The notes beneath the pieces are model-generated. The model was not told the DNA's origin. It saw nothing but the letters and a program-made list of their open reading frames with translations, and made no database searches. 64,000 nucleotides of DNA from Charina bottae (Eukaryota > Chordata > Lepidosauria > Squamata > Charinaidae), in contig JALMGJ010000025.1 in assembly GCA_023362775.1 (NCBI GenBank), positions 11,141,539-11,205,538 of the forward strand, in the 5' to 3' direction. The first letter of the stretch is position 1. Each line of letters opens with the position of its first letter. The position numbers were made by a program, and so were the translations under genes. Positions 23,331 through 33,411 of the stretch are shown here, one piece after another.

Positions 23331-24444
23331 GTTGCTACGGGGCTAGCCCCAAAGGCTGGAATGCTTGGGCCCTCCAAGGATCTTATCCACGTTAGCCTTG
23401 GAGCAGGGATGCCAGGCTGGGCAAATCATGTTGCCCAGCATGACCTCTAGTAAAAAAAAAACAAAAAAACTGACTTCTCTTTGTGGGGTGCTATAGATTG
23501 GCAAGCTTGGGCATGTCAGGAGGGCTGGCATATCTGCTTGGCAAAATTAACTCCTTCCAGGAAGAATCCCCCCTTTCATGCTGGCAGGAGTCAGTTGTAT
23601 CAGCATTGTGGCTTGTGGGCAAAAGAATGCAGGGGCAGCAGGGTGTCCAAACGATAGGCAGGACTCAGAAGAAGAGCTGGTTCAGACCCAATGGTGTTCC
23701 ATAGGCACAAGAGAGAGCAAAGTAAAATTTTATGGGCAACTGTAAAATAAGGGAACTGAGAGAATAAATGAAGTGACATGCTGCCTCCCTTGCTTAATAA
23801 CAGTTCTACCCCTCTGAAGAGGCAACTATCATCCTGGCCACTTAAAACAGTAAATTAGCAAATAGCAAGCATTAGCAAATTTCCTCATTTGGAGGTACCC
23901 ACCTACCTATTAACAACTCCAAAGGAAAAGCCCTTTGGTTAGGCTTGTGTGTCTGCCCTTTAGATCAGAGTTTCTCAACCTCAGCAACTTTGAGATGTCT
24001 GGACTTCAACTCCCTGAGTTCCCCAGCCAGCAACTGCTTTAGATGAAGCAGTAAATCAAGCCTAGCCTAGTGGTTTAGTCTAACGGCCTATTATCCCCAG
24101 AAAGGATAAAAACAAACCTGGGGGTCTTGGCATAATGTCATCTACAGCTAGGAGTACAACAAACTTGTGGGCTAGCCTAGTTAGCCATGCTTCACTCTTC
24201 CCAGAAAGAAGAAAAGTTGGTTTTGAGGCCTAAATGCAGCTGATAGCAAAGACCCCTTTTAATCCTTAGGAGTAAAGCAGAGCTTAACCAAGCCATGGCT
24301 TCCCATTACATTTTATCTTTTTGGAAGCAACACTCCCCACCCTAAGTAGCAGATTTGGAGAGACAAGGACCAGAATGTTCTATCCCTACTTAAACGATAG
24401 CAAGCTATTAGCCTTCCCAGTTTCTGAACAATCTGAAAAGAGGA
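23331..24444. other. Unassigned sequence with hAT MITE half
   Basis: Mostly unrecognised. At 23963-24045 the words 'tttctcaacctcagcaactttgagatgtctggacttcaactccc' match half of the palindromic MITE seen complete at 62646-62760. Confidence 0.45.
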
Positions 24445-25372
24445 CTCATTCACCCTTCTCCCTTCCTGCATCTGTGCCCTTATTTTTTTATTTTAAAAAG
24501 AACGGAAAATCTAAATTCTGTGACCATAAGGGACCACTACCTCTTATTTCAGATCTGCTGGACCACCTTCAGAAGGCATGCATTTTCACTAAATGGGGCT
24601 TGATAGAAGCTTTTAATTTGATTCAGATGAAAGAAGGACATGGATGCTTAATTGCCTTTGATGCTCAATATGGCAATAATTATACAATAATGCCCTATGG
24701 TTTAGTTAACTATCCTGCTGTGTTCTCCAAATTTATAAATAAGATCTTCTCAGATATTTTGGGCAAATATGTAGTTGTTTATCTAGAGGATATTTTGGGT
24801 TTTACAGAAGGCCCTTCCCTACTCATGTCAGGAATGTGTTATAGCATCCAAACAAAAACAAAGTGTATGCTAAATTGGAAAAAAATGCATTTGATCTTCC
24901 TCAATTAAACTATTTGGGGTATTGGATCTCTACAAAAGGTATGCAGATGGTTCCTGCAGACCTTTAATCCATACTCACATGGCAGATGGCTAAAAAGGTT
25001 AAAGTTTTTCAGTGCTTTTTGGACTTTGCCAATGTTTACAGAAGATTCAGCCCCAATTTTCCACAGTACACAAGGCTGCTAACTCAACGGCTGAAAAAAG
25101 AATACAAATTTAAATGGTCTACTCAAGAACAAGCTGCTTTCCAGAGCTTGAACAGTTTCTTCTCATCCCAGCTGCTACCCATACATCTAGATCCCAGCTA
25201 TCCCTTTATTGTGCAAACTGATGTCTCAAATTCTGCTTTGGTGGTAGAAATGGGGGAAGGGCTTGTTACCATGTTCATTTCACTCAAGATTCCTTTTTGC
25301 TGGCTAAATGGAACTCTGATATCTTCAATAAATTGTTGCTGGCAATAAAAGCAGCATTTCAACAATGGAAAC
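24445..25372 (+). pseudogene. Gypsy RT and RNase H (first part)
   Basis: The RT section reads PFSLPASVPLFFYFKKNGK, then GPLPLISDLLDHLQKACIFTK, then IMPYGLVNYPAVFSKFINKI and VVVYLEDIL. The usual YLDD catalytic box has one acidic residue replaced (24775-24795), so catalysis would already be impaired. In the next frame FLDFANVYRRFSPNFPQYTRLLT and KWSTQEQAAFQSL mark the RT-RNase H junction. IVQTDVSNSALVV is the start of RNase H. The frame runs up to KAAFQQWKL and is then cut by the PLE at 25385. Confidence 0.85.
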
Positions 25373-25384
25373 TTTCTTAGTCAG
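25373..25384. repeat. PLE target-site duplication (left)
   Basis: tttcttagtcag, repeated exactly at 26467-26478. Confidence 0.85.
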
Positions 25385-25385
25385 A

Positions 25386-25811
25386 CTGTGGCTTGAATCA
25401 TGTCAACTGGATTTCTATTTTCTTAGTGGAAACGTTTCACTCCTTATCCAAGGAGCTTCTTCAGTCTGAGTAAAGTTAGTAAGGGAATCCTTAAATATGT
25501 TTCTAGGCTGGCTGTGTGACCTTGCACCTGGGGCTAGGTCATGGTTATTTTTGAGATGTTGTTTCTAAGTCCCTTTATCATCTAAAGGAGGATCGTTAAG
25601 ATTACCCTGCTGCTGTTGAGCTTGTGAAATGGTCTTAATCTTCCTAGGCACAGAAGACAAAGCAGGAAGGAAGATAGGGGAAAGGTTATGCCTGAGGCCC
25701 CCACCTCTATTCAAGGAAGGATTTTCCAAGTTGGCATGAATGGATTCCTTGACCCCTCTCTCAAACCACCTATCTTCTCTGTCTAAAATGTGAACATTAA
25801 TGTCCTCAAAT
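25386..25811 (-). repeat. PLE left inverted arm
   Basis: Reverse complement of 26002-26427, with no length difference. Confidence 0.9.
25432..25464 (-). ncRNA. Hammerhead-like motif in PLE left arm
   Basis: The minus strand reads CTGAAGA, then a 6-bp hairpin (ctcctt/aaggag), then GAAACGTT. This follows the hammerhead core order CUGANGA - stem II - GAAA - short stem III - NUH. PLE terminal repeats are known to carry such ribozymes. Stem I pairing is weak here, so activity is uncertain. Confidence 0.45.
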
Positions 25812-25963
25812 GAGTGTCCTTTTTCCTTTAGATGAAGATAAACTGCTGACTCTGGTCCTGTGGTGTTACTTCTCCTGTGTTGGGCCATCCTCCTGTACAA
25901 AGGTTGTTTGGTTTCTCCAATGTAGAGTTCAGAGCACTCCTCACTGCACTGGATTGCATACAC
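25565..25963 (-). pseudogene. PLE C-terminal GIY-YIG endonuclease fragment
   Basis: An open frame of 132 residues begins MYAIQCSEECSELYIGETKQ, which contains the paired tyrosine/YIG signature of GIY-YIG nucleases, and continues YRRMAQHRR. Residues 53-75 carry INVHILDREDRWFERGVKES, where the conserved glutamate region lies. The endonuclease nicks target DNA to prime reverse transcription. The RT domain upstream is missing. The last 80 or so residues are also encoded in the opposite orientation by the right arm (26002-26248). Confidence 0.8.
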
Positions 25964-26001
25964 TACATTGCTTTCCTTGTGTTTTGGAGTTCAAACTCCA
26001 A

Positions 26002-26427
26002 ATTTGAGGACATTAATGTTCACATTTTAGACAGAGAAGATAGGTGGTTTGAGAGAGGGGTCAAGGAATCCATTCATGCCAACTTGGAAAATCCTTCCTT
26101 GAATAGAGGTGGGGGCCTCAGGCATAACCTTTCCCCTATCTTCCTTCCTGCTTTGTCTTCTGTGCCTAGGAAGATTAAGACCATTTCACAAGCTCAACAG
26201 CAGCAGGGTAATCTTAACGATCCTCCTTTAGATGATAAAGGGACTTAGAAACAACATCTCAAAAATAACCATGACCTAGCCCCAGGTGCAAGGTCACACA
26301 GCCAGCCTAGAAACATATTTAAAGATTCCCTTACTAACTTTACTCAGACTGAAGAAGCTCCTTGGATAAGGAGTGAAACGTTTCCACTAAGAAAATAGAA
26401 ATCCAGTTGACATGATTCAAGCCACAG
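26002..26427 (+). repeat. PLE right inverted arm
   Basis: A sense copy of the PLE C-terminus and 3' region. It begins at 'atttgagg' and lacks the GIY-YIG signature itself. Confidence 0.9.
26349..26382 (+). ncRNA. Hammerhead-like motif in PLE right arm
   Basis: CTGAAGA at 26349-26355, stem II ctcctt/aaggag, and GAAACGTT ending at 26382. It is the same motif as at 25432-25464 in the opposite orientation, so either strand of the locus would contain one. Confidence 0.45.
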
Positions 26428-26466
26428 ACTGTTCCACCTGGATGACTGAGAACCTTCATAGACATA

Positions 26467-26478
26467 TTTCTTAGTCAG
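26467..26478. repeat. PLE target-site duplication (right)
   Basis: tttcttagtcag, identical to 25373-25384. Gypsy RNase H resumes right after it. Confidence 0.85.
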
Positions 26479-27582
26479 AGCAACCCATCCAGTGCAGATA
26501 TGGACAGATCACAAGAATTTGGAGCACCAGCAGAAGAAGCCTCATTCACTGTCATATCAGGTAGGTGCAATTTTTCTCCCAATACATTTTTCTATCACCT
26601 ATGTTCCTAGTTCACAAAATAAACTACCAGATGTTCAATCACACAAGCCTAAATTTGACATTCCCTGCTCCTCCCCCATCCATCTTTCTCTGTGAATGAA
26701 GGACAACTGTTTCATGACAGTCATATTTATAGTCCTTTTCCTCTCAGGAAATACGTATGCAACTTTGCTATGACAATAAAACTGCAGGACGTTGGGGAGA
26801 GTTCAAAAAGTTGCAGCTTTTGCTCAGAGAGCAAAAGCCAAGGACTATGGTGGCATCCTGTCATGTCTATTGCTGGGCCAAGACCATTACTGCTAAGCTG
26901 GCCAGTTTGATCCATCTACTCCCCTCTCCTGCAGGTCTATGGGAAACAGTTTCCCTGTATTTTATTACTGATCTTCCAGTACCTGACCCTTTTGATGGTC
27001 ATAGAGCTGTTTAGCAAAAGGGCTCATTTTATTCCATACGACTACATCTGCCCCAGAGGCTGCACAACTCTTTCACAACTAGACTATGTTTTTCGGTACA
27101 GGGGCTTAGTCAATCATGTTATCTCAGATCACGGCTTTCAACTTACATCGCAGTTCTGGAAAGACCTCTTCCACCTGCTGGATATTAGTATTCATATGTC
27201 ATCATCTCATCCCCCAGAATCAAATGGGTAATCAAAGAAGACTAGTGCTACTGTGAAACAATATCTGTTGCTATGTTTCCTATCAACAGGACAATTGGCC
27301 TGATTTATTGTCATTTGCAGAATTTGCATATAATAACTCTCTCCATTCCTCAAATGGTGTGTTTCCCTTTTAGATAGTTTATGGATATAATCCTCACTGT
27401 ATGTCCTCTAAAACTCTTGCTTCTATGGTTCCTTAAGACTCTGATTTTCTCTAGGAGAGTCAGGCAGCACAGCTCCTCTTAAAACAACCTTTAGATTTGG
27501 CCAAGTCTGCATACAAATGTGCAGCAGATGTGCATAGGCAGAAAGGTGCCAAGATTGTTATAGGGGATTTAATATGTCTTTC
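26479..27582 (+). pseudogene. Gypsy RNase H (second part) and integrase
   Basis: It resumes with QIWTDHKNLEH and HFSITYVPSSQNKLPDVQSH, the end of RNase H and the connection. Integrase follows in pieces: LPSPAGLWETVSLYFITDLPV (core, first aspartate region), FSKRAHFIPY, then VNHVISDHGFQLTSQFWKDL and SSSHPPESNG (second aspartate and downstream). Next come [16 protein letters not shown] and ADVHRQKGAKIVIGDL segments in shifted frames. Integrase would insert element DNA into the genome. Stops and frame changes (for example near 26695, 27015 and 27232) make it a pseudogene. It is interrupted again by a solo LTR after GDLICLS. Confidence 0.82.
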
Positions 27583-27996
27583 TGTGATGGTCCTGGTCCT
27601 CAGTCATTAAATCAGAGCCTCTCAAACCACAAGCCATCAGGAATGTGGAAGAGTTCTTTATTAATACAAGTGATCAGTCCAAGGTAAAGATCAGTCTGAA
27701 GAAAGCCCGCGCAAAATGCCTTTACAAAAATCCCCCTCCGTGCCAGCCCCTCCTAAAATTCTCACAGTCTCTAACAAGTCTTCAACCCCACCTGTAACTC
27801 TTTCTCCTAATGAGCATAGATAACGCCAGGCCAGGCTGACCTTGGAGCTGCTCAGGCTGTCTCAACAATCTAATTATAACATTCCAAACTGCCACTACAA
27901 GCCTGCCAATACAATACTACATTACCCATGCTAATACACGCACTACAATCTACTACAATCCCCATCAATATACTGGAAGGATGCTAAATCCTGATA
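27583..27996 (-). mobile_element. Solo LTR (gypsy-type), 5-bp TSD
   Basis: A 414-bp insertion flanked by ctttc at 27578-27582 and 27997-28001. On the minus strand it starts TATCAGG (the first dinucleotide probably decayed from TG), contains AATAAA in 'ttgtattaataaagaa' and ends ATCACA. No internal region is present, so one LTR remains after recombination. It interrupts the gypsy integrase frame precisely. Confidence 0.78.
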
Positions 27997-28001
27997 CTTT
28001 C

Positions 28002-28330
28002 CACTAAATTTTTACCATCCAAGAAATAGACTGGCAGTTTATTGGCCCCTTCCCTATCATAGATCAGATCAGCCCAGTGGTCTTTTGTTTGCAATTTTGC
28101 ACCTCAGTGAAAATACATCCAGTGTTTCACTGTTCTCTCTTTGTGAGGGAGGGAACTTCCTTATGTTCAACACCTTTCCCTCCCCTACCATTTGTCATAG
28201 ATGGGAGAGAAGAATACAAGGTGGGGAGTGTATTTGGATTCTAAGCAGAGCGGGGGGAGGCTCAAATATTTGATCATGCTCCCTGGCAAAGTAATCATTT
28301 GCAGGCTACCACTAATTATGGAGCCAAACC
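28002..28330 (+). pseudogene. Gypsy integrase C-terminus and chromodomain-like end
   Basis: Continuing the frame past the solo LTR, the reading gives KFLPSKK, SLLAPSLS (GPF/Y-type module) and KYIQCFTVLSL. A segment VIDGREEYKVGSVFGF follows, which resembles the start of the chromodomain found at the end of chromovirus integrases. Several stops are present. The identification rests on motif order, with no search. Confidence 0.65.
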
Positions 28331-28337
28331 CTCATTA

Positions 28338-28840
28338 GGGAGCGCGGTGGCTCAGCAGGTTAAACCGCTGAGCCGGTAGTCTGCTGACCACAAGGTTGGC
28401 AGTTCGAAACCACGGGGCGGGGTGAGCTCCCGCCACTAGCTCCAGCTTCTGCCCACCCAGCAGATCGAAAGCATATGCGAGTAGATAAATGGGTACCACT
28501 TCGTGGGTCAATTTGCTGGCGTCTAGCGGAGGGTCATCCTCCTCGAACCGAAGAAGATCTGGGAACCCCGATAATGGCAGCGGAGAACGACGGATCCGAA
28601 TCAACAACTTCCTGGACGTCAGCAGCCGGCGCGAAGCGAGGCATCCTGGGACATGTAGTCCGATGCCTGCAGCTGAAGAGCCGGTTCCCTTACCTCCTTC
28701 CCATCGCGCGCGTAAAACATTGTAATGATTGATTGTATAATATAGATATGAATTACATGTATGTAAGCCGCCTAGAGTCCTCCAGTAGGGAGGGGATAGG
28801 CGGGGTATAAATAAGATAAATAATAATACTAATAATAATT
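28338..28840 (+). repeat. Composite tRNA-headed SINE with CR1/L2-like tail (copy 1)
   Basis: The head has pol III promoter boxes: the A-box region 'ggtggctcagcagg' and a B box 'agttcgaaacc'. It is followed by 'gagctcccgccactagctcc' and 'gcagatcgaaagcatatgcg'. A GC-rich body of about 200 bp comes next, containing 'gggacatgtagtccgatgcc'. The tail 'gccgcctagagtcctccag…ggataggcggggtataaat' is of the CR1/L2 LINE type. At about 500 bp it is long for a SINE. A possible short TSD (attag) lies at both ends. A second copy without the head is at 46152-46588. Confidence 0.8.
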
Positions 28841-29110
28841 AGTTAGTTAGTTGGACACCATGCTGACACAAATGTAAATGTATATACATATGAATGTATG
28901 TGTGTATTATCAGAGCACAGTTAGTAGTCTGGAATCCAGCTAGTATAGAATATATGCAACATAAAGATGACTGTTGCTTGACTCTTGATCTTTACTCTCA
29001 GAACAGTGGGGCGGCTTCTGGAGGGGGTATTTCCTTACTAGTCTTCTGAATTGATCAAAGTTTACATCCCCCCCACCCATCCACCCACCCCCTGTCCCCC
29101 CCCACACACT
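28841..29110. other. Unassigned sequence
   Basis: Nothing recognised. It ends in a C-rich stretch before a microsatellite. Confidence 0.4.
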
Positions 29111-29112
29111 CA

Positions 29113-29173
<61 letters not shown>

Positions 29174-29368
29174 CACATACATATATATATACACACACAC
29201 ACACACACACTGTGTGTGTGTGTGTATATATATATTTGTATGTATATATGTATGTATGTGTGTATATATATATATATGTATATATGTATGTGTGTGTATA
29301 TATATATATGTATGTATATATGTATGTATGTGTGTGTGTGTGTGTATGTATGTGTGTATGTATGTATG

Positions 29369-29413
<45 letters not shown>
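29111..29413. repeat. Complex (TC)n/(TA)n/(AC)n/(GT)n microsatellite
   Basis: About 300 bp of alternating TA, TG, TATG and CA runs. The tyrosine/isoleucine/histidine-rich frames it allows on both strands are artefacts. Confidence 0.97.
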
Positions 29414-29417
<4 letters not shown>

Positions 29418-29443
29418 CCCACCCATCTCCCCGAATAGGGGAC
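29414..29443 (-). repeat. LINE/SINE tail fragment
   Basis: 'ccccacccatctccccgaataggggactc' is a short antisense remnant of the same tail seen at 23150 and 21900. Confidence 0.5.
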
Positions 29444-29459
29444 TCTATATATATATATA

Positions 29460-29915
29460 ATCCATATTTAATTAATTTTATTTCAATTACCTCCTGACTT
29501 ACAATCTTAAAGTAGTCACTGATCATTCAGATTAGTCTCTATACTATAACAATTACAATGATTTGCTGGTATAGAAATTAAATATTCTTGCCTCATACAG
29601 TTCAAAGACATATTTACTTTGTAGGTATGAAAAAAGCAATCTAAACAACTTATGATTTATTAGCATTAAAAAGGGCTTGGCAGAAACATCTGACTTTTGA
29701 CTTTAGCATAGCATATCAGACCAGTTTTTGCCTCCTTTTCATACATCCATCTTGAGGACAATTAATTGCAAATTTGCCATATTTGATGGATGTATGCATC
29801 TTGTCTCCAGATGTTTTTATGCTTCATGTAATTGCTGTTATGTCCCCTACCTTCTTTGCCTCTCTTCTCAGCAATTGTATGTTGACAAACTCTATGGTCA
29901 CTTTCATGAAAGATA
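29460..29915. other. Unassigned sequence
   Basis: No feature recognised. Confidence 0.4.
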
Positions 29916-30192
29916 GATTTGTTTGTTTGTTTGTTTGTTTGTTTAGGAAATTTTTATGGCCACCCATTTTATATATGAACTTAGGGTGGCTAACAACAAA
30001 AAAACAAAGACAATATAATAAAACCTCTAACACTCAGAAAAAAGACACCAAATTAAAATAATCCTGATACAATAAGACACGCACTGTACAACTCAATCAA
30101 CACAGTACAACTTATATTGGGCTCAGCCCACATTCTGGCCCAACACCTGGGGGAAAAGCCAGGTCTTCAAGGCCTTCCAGAAAGCTAAGAGA
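29916..30192 (-). mobile_element. CR1/L2-type LINE 3' end, antisense
   Basis: The minus strand gives 'tttctggaaggccttgaagacctggcttttcccccagg', the end of the ORF2 reading, then 'gttgttagccaccctaag' and an (AAAC)n tail. It is 5'-truncated. Confidence 0.75.
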
Positions 30193-30196
30193 GTTG

Positions 30197-30480
30197 GTGT
30201 CAGCCCTATTATGTAGACCAAACCAAGAAACAACTCCACAGGAAGGCAAAAATCACTTTTATTAATATTGGCTACAGTAACAGAATCTTGCAAGTCTGAT
30301 TGTGCTTTACTACCCCCTCCCCCATATCCATGTGAATTAGGGAGGTGTCTGCCTGAGTTGCTTATACATGCCTTCTAGTTTTGGGCTTAAGCCATGTTTT
30401 CCCCTTGTCACTTGGTAACTGATCTGGCCTATCTCTGTCAAGGTCATCTTCCTTACTCTCTACAGTCAGGGCCCTACAGA
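30197..30480 (-). repeat. LTR remnant
   Basis: It begins TGTCAG and contains 'acttttattaatattggctacagtaacagaatcttgcaagtctg' and 'gaattagggaggtgtctg'. These words also occur at 60855-61020 and partly at 42867-43040. The minus strand has an AATAAA-type signal, so the LTR is probably in minus orientation. The far end and TSD are unclear. Confidence 0.55.
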
Positions 30481-31250
30481 TATCAGGGGGGAGGCTGTTC
30501 CTATGGAAGTTATCATAACTATAATTCTTTTTTAAGTGGGCATTATCTAAGACCTACATTTAAAAAGTGGGGGTTAATAACCTTACAACAGCAACATTTA
30601 CAAAAGGGTATAGTTCAGAAGCATCATTTATGTAATGTTGTCTTATTTATATGGTTTCATATATAACTGAATAAATTATATATCATTAATTATTATCAAA
30701 GAAGTAGAAGTTTTTCATTGGCTTTCCTGTTGTATAAGGTATGTCCAAGTGAGATAGCATTAATAATAAAATACATCAAATTAATAAAGGTGGTTAGATT
30801 TGGCTATAGAATCAAGGAAGTTGTGAAAGAAAAATCATTTACTGTGTTCTAGAGTGTATACATTGCTACTAGAACTTATCAGAATAACAGTTATGACCTC
30901 CAAAAATATATTATTGTCTAAGATAGAAATGGCTAGTTAAAAGCAAAAATTTCAGCAAAATATTACAGAGAAGTCAAAATTTCTAAAATTTTCTAAAGTT
31001 TTCTCTTCCACACCATAATGGAAAATGCAGTCTTAATGTTTAAATTTTAACTAAATGAGAGTGGATTATACAAAGCAGGATAGGAATAATTAATTCAGAC
31101 TCCAGAAACTATTGGTAAAACCTCCTTGCAAACTTGCAAAGCTTTATATAAGATGCAATCATGGGATAGCTAAAAAAAATAAGGCAATTGGTAAATAAAA
31201 ATATAGGGCAGTGAATTAATACTATCTTTGTTAATTGCACTATACCTATA
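30481..31250. other. Unassigned sequence
   Basis: AT-rich, with no recognised repeat or gene. Confidence 0.45.
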
Positions 31251-31771
31251 AACCAGAGCTACAGTTGGCAAGTTAGTGGGCCCAGTTCCTGGTGGCCATG
31301 TTGATAAATGACCTCTATCTTGACTTGACCCTGCAGTTTTTTCAGAGACTTTCCAGTGATATCCCTGTTTCCTTCACCCACCTTCTTCTTAGTCTTCCAC
31401 TTTTTCTATTTCCCTCAACATTTCCAATGGTAGTGGTGCCCCTCTGCCTTTTCTGAAACCCACCTACTCATCTGGAATCCCTCTTTTGTACACAAGACCT
31501 TAAGAAAAACTTTGCTTTGGTAAGGAATTAGTGCAATGGTTTAGTAATTGACCCATTTTCCTGTCTCTCCTTTGGTATTGATTTGTTCCCAATCTCTAGG
31601 CCCCTGAGTTTTCTTCCATATTTGGTGACACAAAATTGTTAGCACAGTTCAGCGGGTATTTCATTTGCACTTAGAAATTTTCTCTTGGACAGCGAGTATA
31701 TTGCCTCTTGTACTTCACTTTCTAGTGGAGTTGGTTCCTGGATATATTGGTTCCACAAATGATCCTGTCTC
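31250..31771 (-). mobile_element. RTE-clade LINE remnant (not BovB), antisense, part 1
   Basis: The plus strand carries words parallel to antisense RTE RT regions ('gcaatggtttagtaattgacc', 'ctttggtattgatttgttcccaatctc', 'tggacagcgagtatattgcc'). It is old, with no long frame left. It continues at 32241 beyond a CR1 insertion. Confidence 0.45.
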
Positions 31772-32240
31772 TTTCTGATCCAATTCAAGATGCTGGTTGT
31801 TACCTATAAAGCCCTACATAGCATAGGGTCTTAGTGCTTTAGGGACTGACTGTCTCCATAGTATCTGCCCAGCCTATCCAATCTGCCAGGGTTGGCACAC
31901 TCCAGATTCCTTTGATTAAACAATGCCTTCTATTGGAACCCCAGAATAGCACCTTATCTGTAGCAGTACCTACCCTCTGGAATGAGGTTCCCCCCAAGAT
32001 CTAGATGGCCCACACCCTGCTGGTGTGTCAAAGGGCCTTGAAGGCCTGGCTCTTTGCCCAGGCCTTTGGCGAGGGAGACTGAAGTCCCTTTGCTTCATTT
32101 CCGTCCCATCTGTTGTTTTTACTATCTTTTGTCTTTTACTAGTTTTTATTGTATTTCTCTTGTTTTAGTTGTTGTGAGTTGCCCAGATGGGCAGCATGAT
32201 TGATTGATTGATTGATTGATCGATTGATTGATTGATGGCG
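31772..32240 (+). mobile_element. CR1/L2-type LINE fragment ending in (GATT)n
   Basis: It starts within the RT tail 'gatccaattcaagatgctggttgttacctataaagcccta'. It runs through 'aatgaggttccccccaagatct' and 'aaggcctggctctttgccc' and ends 'gttgtgagttgcccagatgggcagcatgattgattgatt'. A terminal GATT repeat is usual for L2/CR1-type ends. It separates two pieces of an older RTE copy. Confidence 0.75.
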
Positions 32241-32800
32241 TGATTATGTTATTTTTTGGATCATAGTTGAGCATATTTTTAGCAATGTCCTTTTTAAGTA
32301 CCATTGCCCTGCCATTCCTTCATATGGTCTCATACACTGGGAACTTACCACATAATTGTCTGATTCAAATGTTCCAGTCTGGTCCGCCTAAGTTCACTTA
32401 TTCCAAAAACATTTAATTTAGTGTGCTTCATTTCTGCTTTGACAATGTTGAGTTTTCCTTGGTTCCTGTTTCTCACATTACATGTTCTAACTGCATGTCT
32501 TTGTAAAACAAGGAACTCTTCTTTTAATACTTACTTCATCAGTTACTTCTTTGTGCCTTTAGTCTGGCCATATTGTTACCTCCAGATCTACTCATTAAAG
32601 TTTGTGTTTCATCCCTGGTAGCTCACAGAGAGTTTTCTGACATGCTAGTCTCATCATCTGGCACACATATCTATGCCCATAAAGTTTTCTTGACAATACT
32701 GAAGTGGCTTCCTGTTGCTTCTTTGGATCTGATTTTGGAGTTCCTTCTCCTGGATGGCTCAGCTTCCTTCTGCCTGCAGAGTCCAGCCAGCGGGGGGTGG
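32241..32800 (-). mobile_element. RTE-clade LINE remnant, antisense, part 2
   Basis: Words such as 'aaaacatttaatttagtgtgcttcatttctgctttgacaatgttgag', 'catctggcacacat' and 'acaatactgaagtggcttcc' parallel the antisense endonuclease and 5' region of RTE elements. BovB at 56690-57020 has the matching 'tgtcgatgttc…' and 'aggatactggagtggtttgcc'. Confidence 0.5.
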
Positions 32801-33053
32801 GGAATGGGAAAGTGCTAGTCCCTCCCCACACGCTTAGCGTGACCCTGCTTGTTTTGCATAATTCCCAGTCAACTCCTCTCTTGGGACCCCAGAAATGATA
32901 TAAACAACAGCTCTTGATTAACAAAAGGCTGGTTAGCCCTAGTTTAGAGAATTAGGAGGAATGAGAAGAGGGTCTGTTGTAAATAGTATCGTCACAATTG
33001 AAGAATTTTTACCCTTTACCTGCATGTATGCCAAAATAATTTTGTTGACCCCT
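32801..33053. other. Unassigned sequence
   Basis: No feature recognised. Confidence 0.4.
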
Positions 33054-33065
33054 TCAGCTATCATA

Positions 33066-33399
33066 AAAAGGTAAAGGTACCCCCCGCACATTTGTGCAGT
33101 CGTGTCCGACTCTAGGGGCCGGTGCTCATCTCTGTTTGTTAGCCAAAGAGCCAGCGTTGTCCGAAGACGCTTCCACGGTCATGTGGCCGCATGACACGCG
33201 TGGAACGCTGTTACCTACCCACCAAAGTGGTACCTATTCATCTACTTGCATTTGCATGCTTTCGAATTGCTAGGTTGGCAAGAGCTGGAGCTAGTGCGGG
33301 AGCTCACTCCGCACACAGGGCTAGGGATTCGAACCTCCGAACTTGCAATCTTCCGATCAACAAGCCTGGCGTCTTACCCGCTGAGCCACCACGCCCCCC
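33066..33399 (-). repeat. Sauria SINE, full length, 12-bp TSD
   Basis: Reading the minus strand, the tRNA head has 'gcgtggtggctcagcggg' (A box) and 'ggaggttcgaatccc' (B box). The Sauria SINE body follows with 'gagctcccgcac', 'gcaaatgcaagtagatgaat', 'tcatgcggccacatgaccg' and 'gtcggacacgactgcac'. The tail is 'ggtacctttaccttttt', shared with BovB-type LINEs. The perfect duplication tcagctatcata stands at 33054-33065 and 33400-33411. This family is a squamate marker and is copied by BovB machinery. Confidence 0.93.
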
Positions 33400-33411
33400 T
33401 CAGCTATCATA

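Larger units (their letters stand above)
25385..26466. mobile_element. Penelope-like element, inverted dimer
   Basis: Two arms of equal length (25386-25811 and 26002-26427, 426 bp each) are near-perfect reverse complements. They are separated by 190 bp that extends only the minus-strand copy. The minus copy encodes a GIY-YIG endonuclease, the enzyme that defines Penelope-like retroelements. A 39-bp terminal piece occurs only after the right arm. A 12-bp TSD encloses the whole unit, so the inverted arrangement arrived as one insertion. Such terminal inversions and partial tandems are typical of this class. Confidence 0.85.
24445..28330 (+). mobile_element. Ty3/gypsy (chromodomain-type) pol remnant with nested insertions
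   Basis: RT, RNase H, integrase and a chromodomain-like end follow in gypsy order over 3.9 kb. A PLE (25385-26466) and a solo LTR (27583-27996) interrupt them. Removing the two insertions by eye leaves about 2.4 kb of contiguous pol. No gag, protease or own LTR was recognised. A composite SINE begins directly at the 3' limit. Stops in all parts show that the copy is inactive. Confidence 0.85.

Noticed and set aside
28338..28415. Possible tRNA gene
   Set aside because: A and B boxes are present, but the sequence cannot complete a cloverleaf with acceptor stem and continues into a SINE body; it is a SINE head.
29051..29526. Tyrosine/isoleucine/histidine-rich frames up to 148 residues
   Set aside because: Produced by TA/TG/CA microsatellites on both strands.
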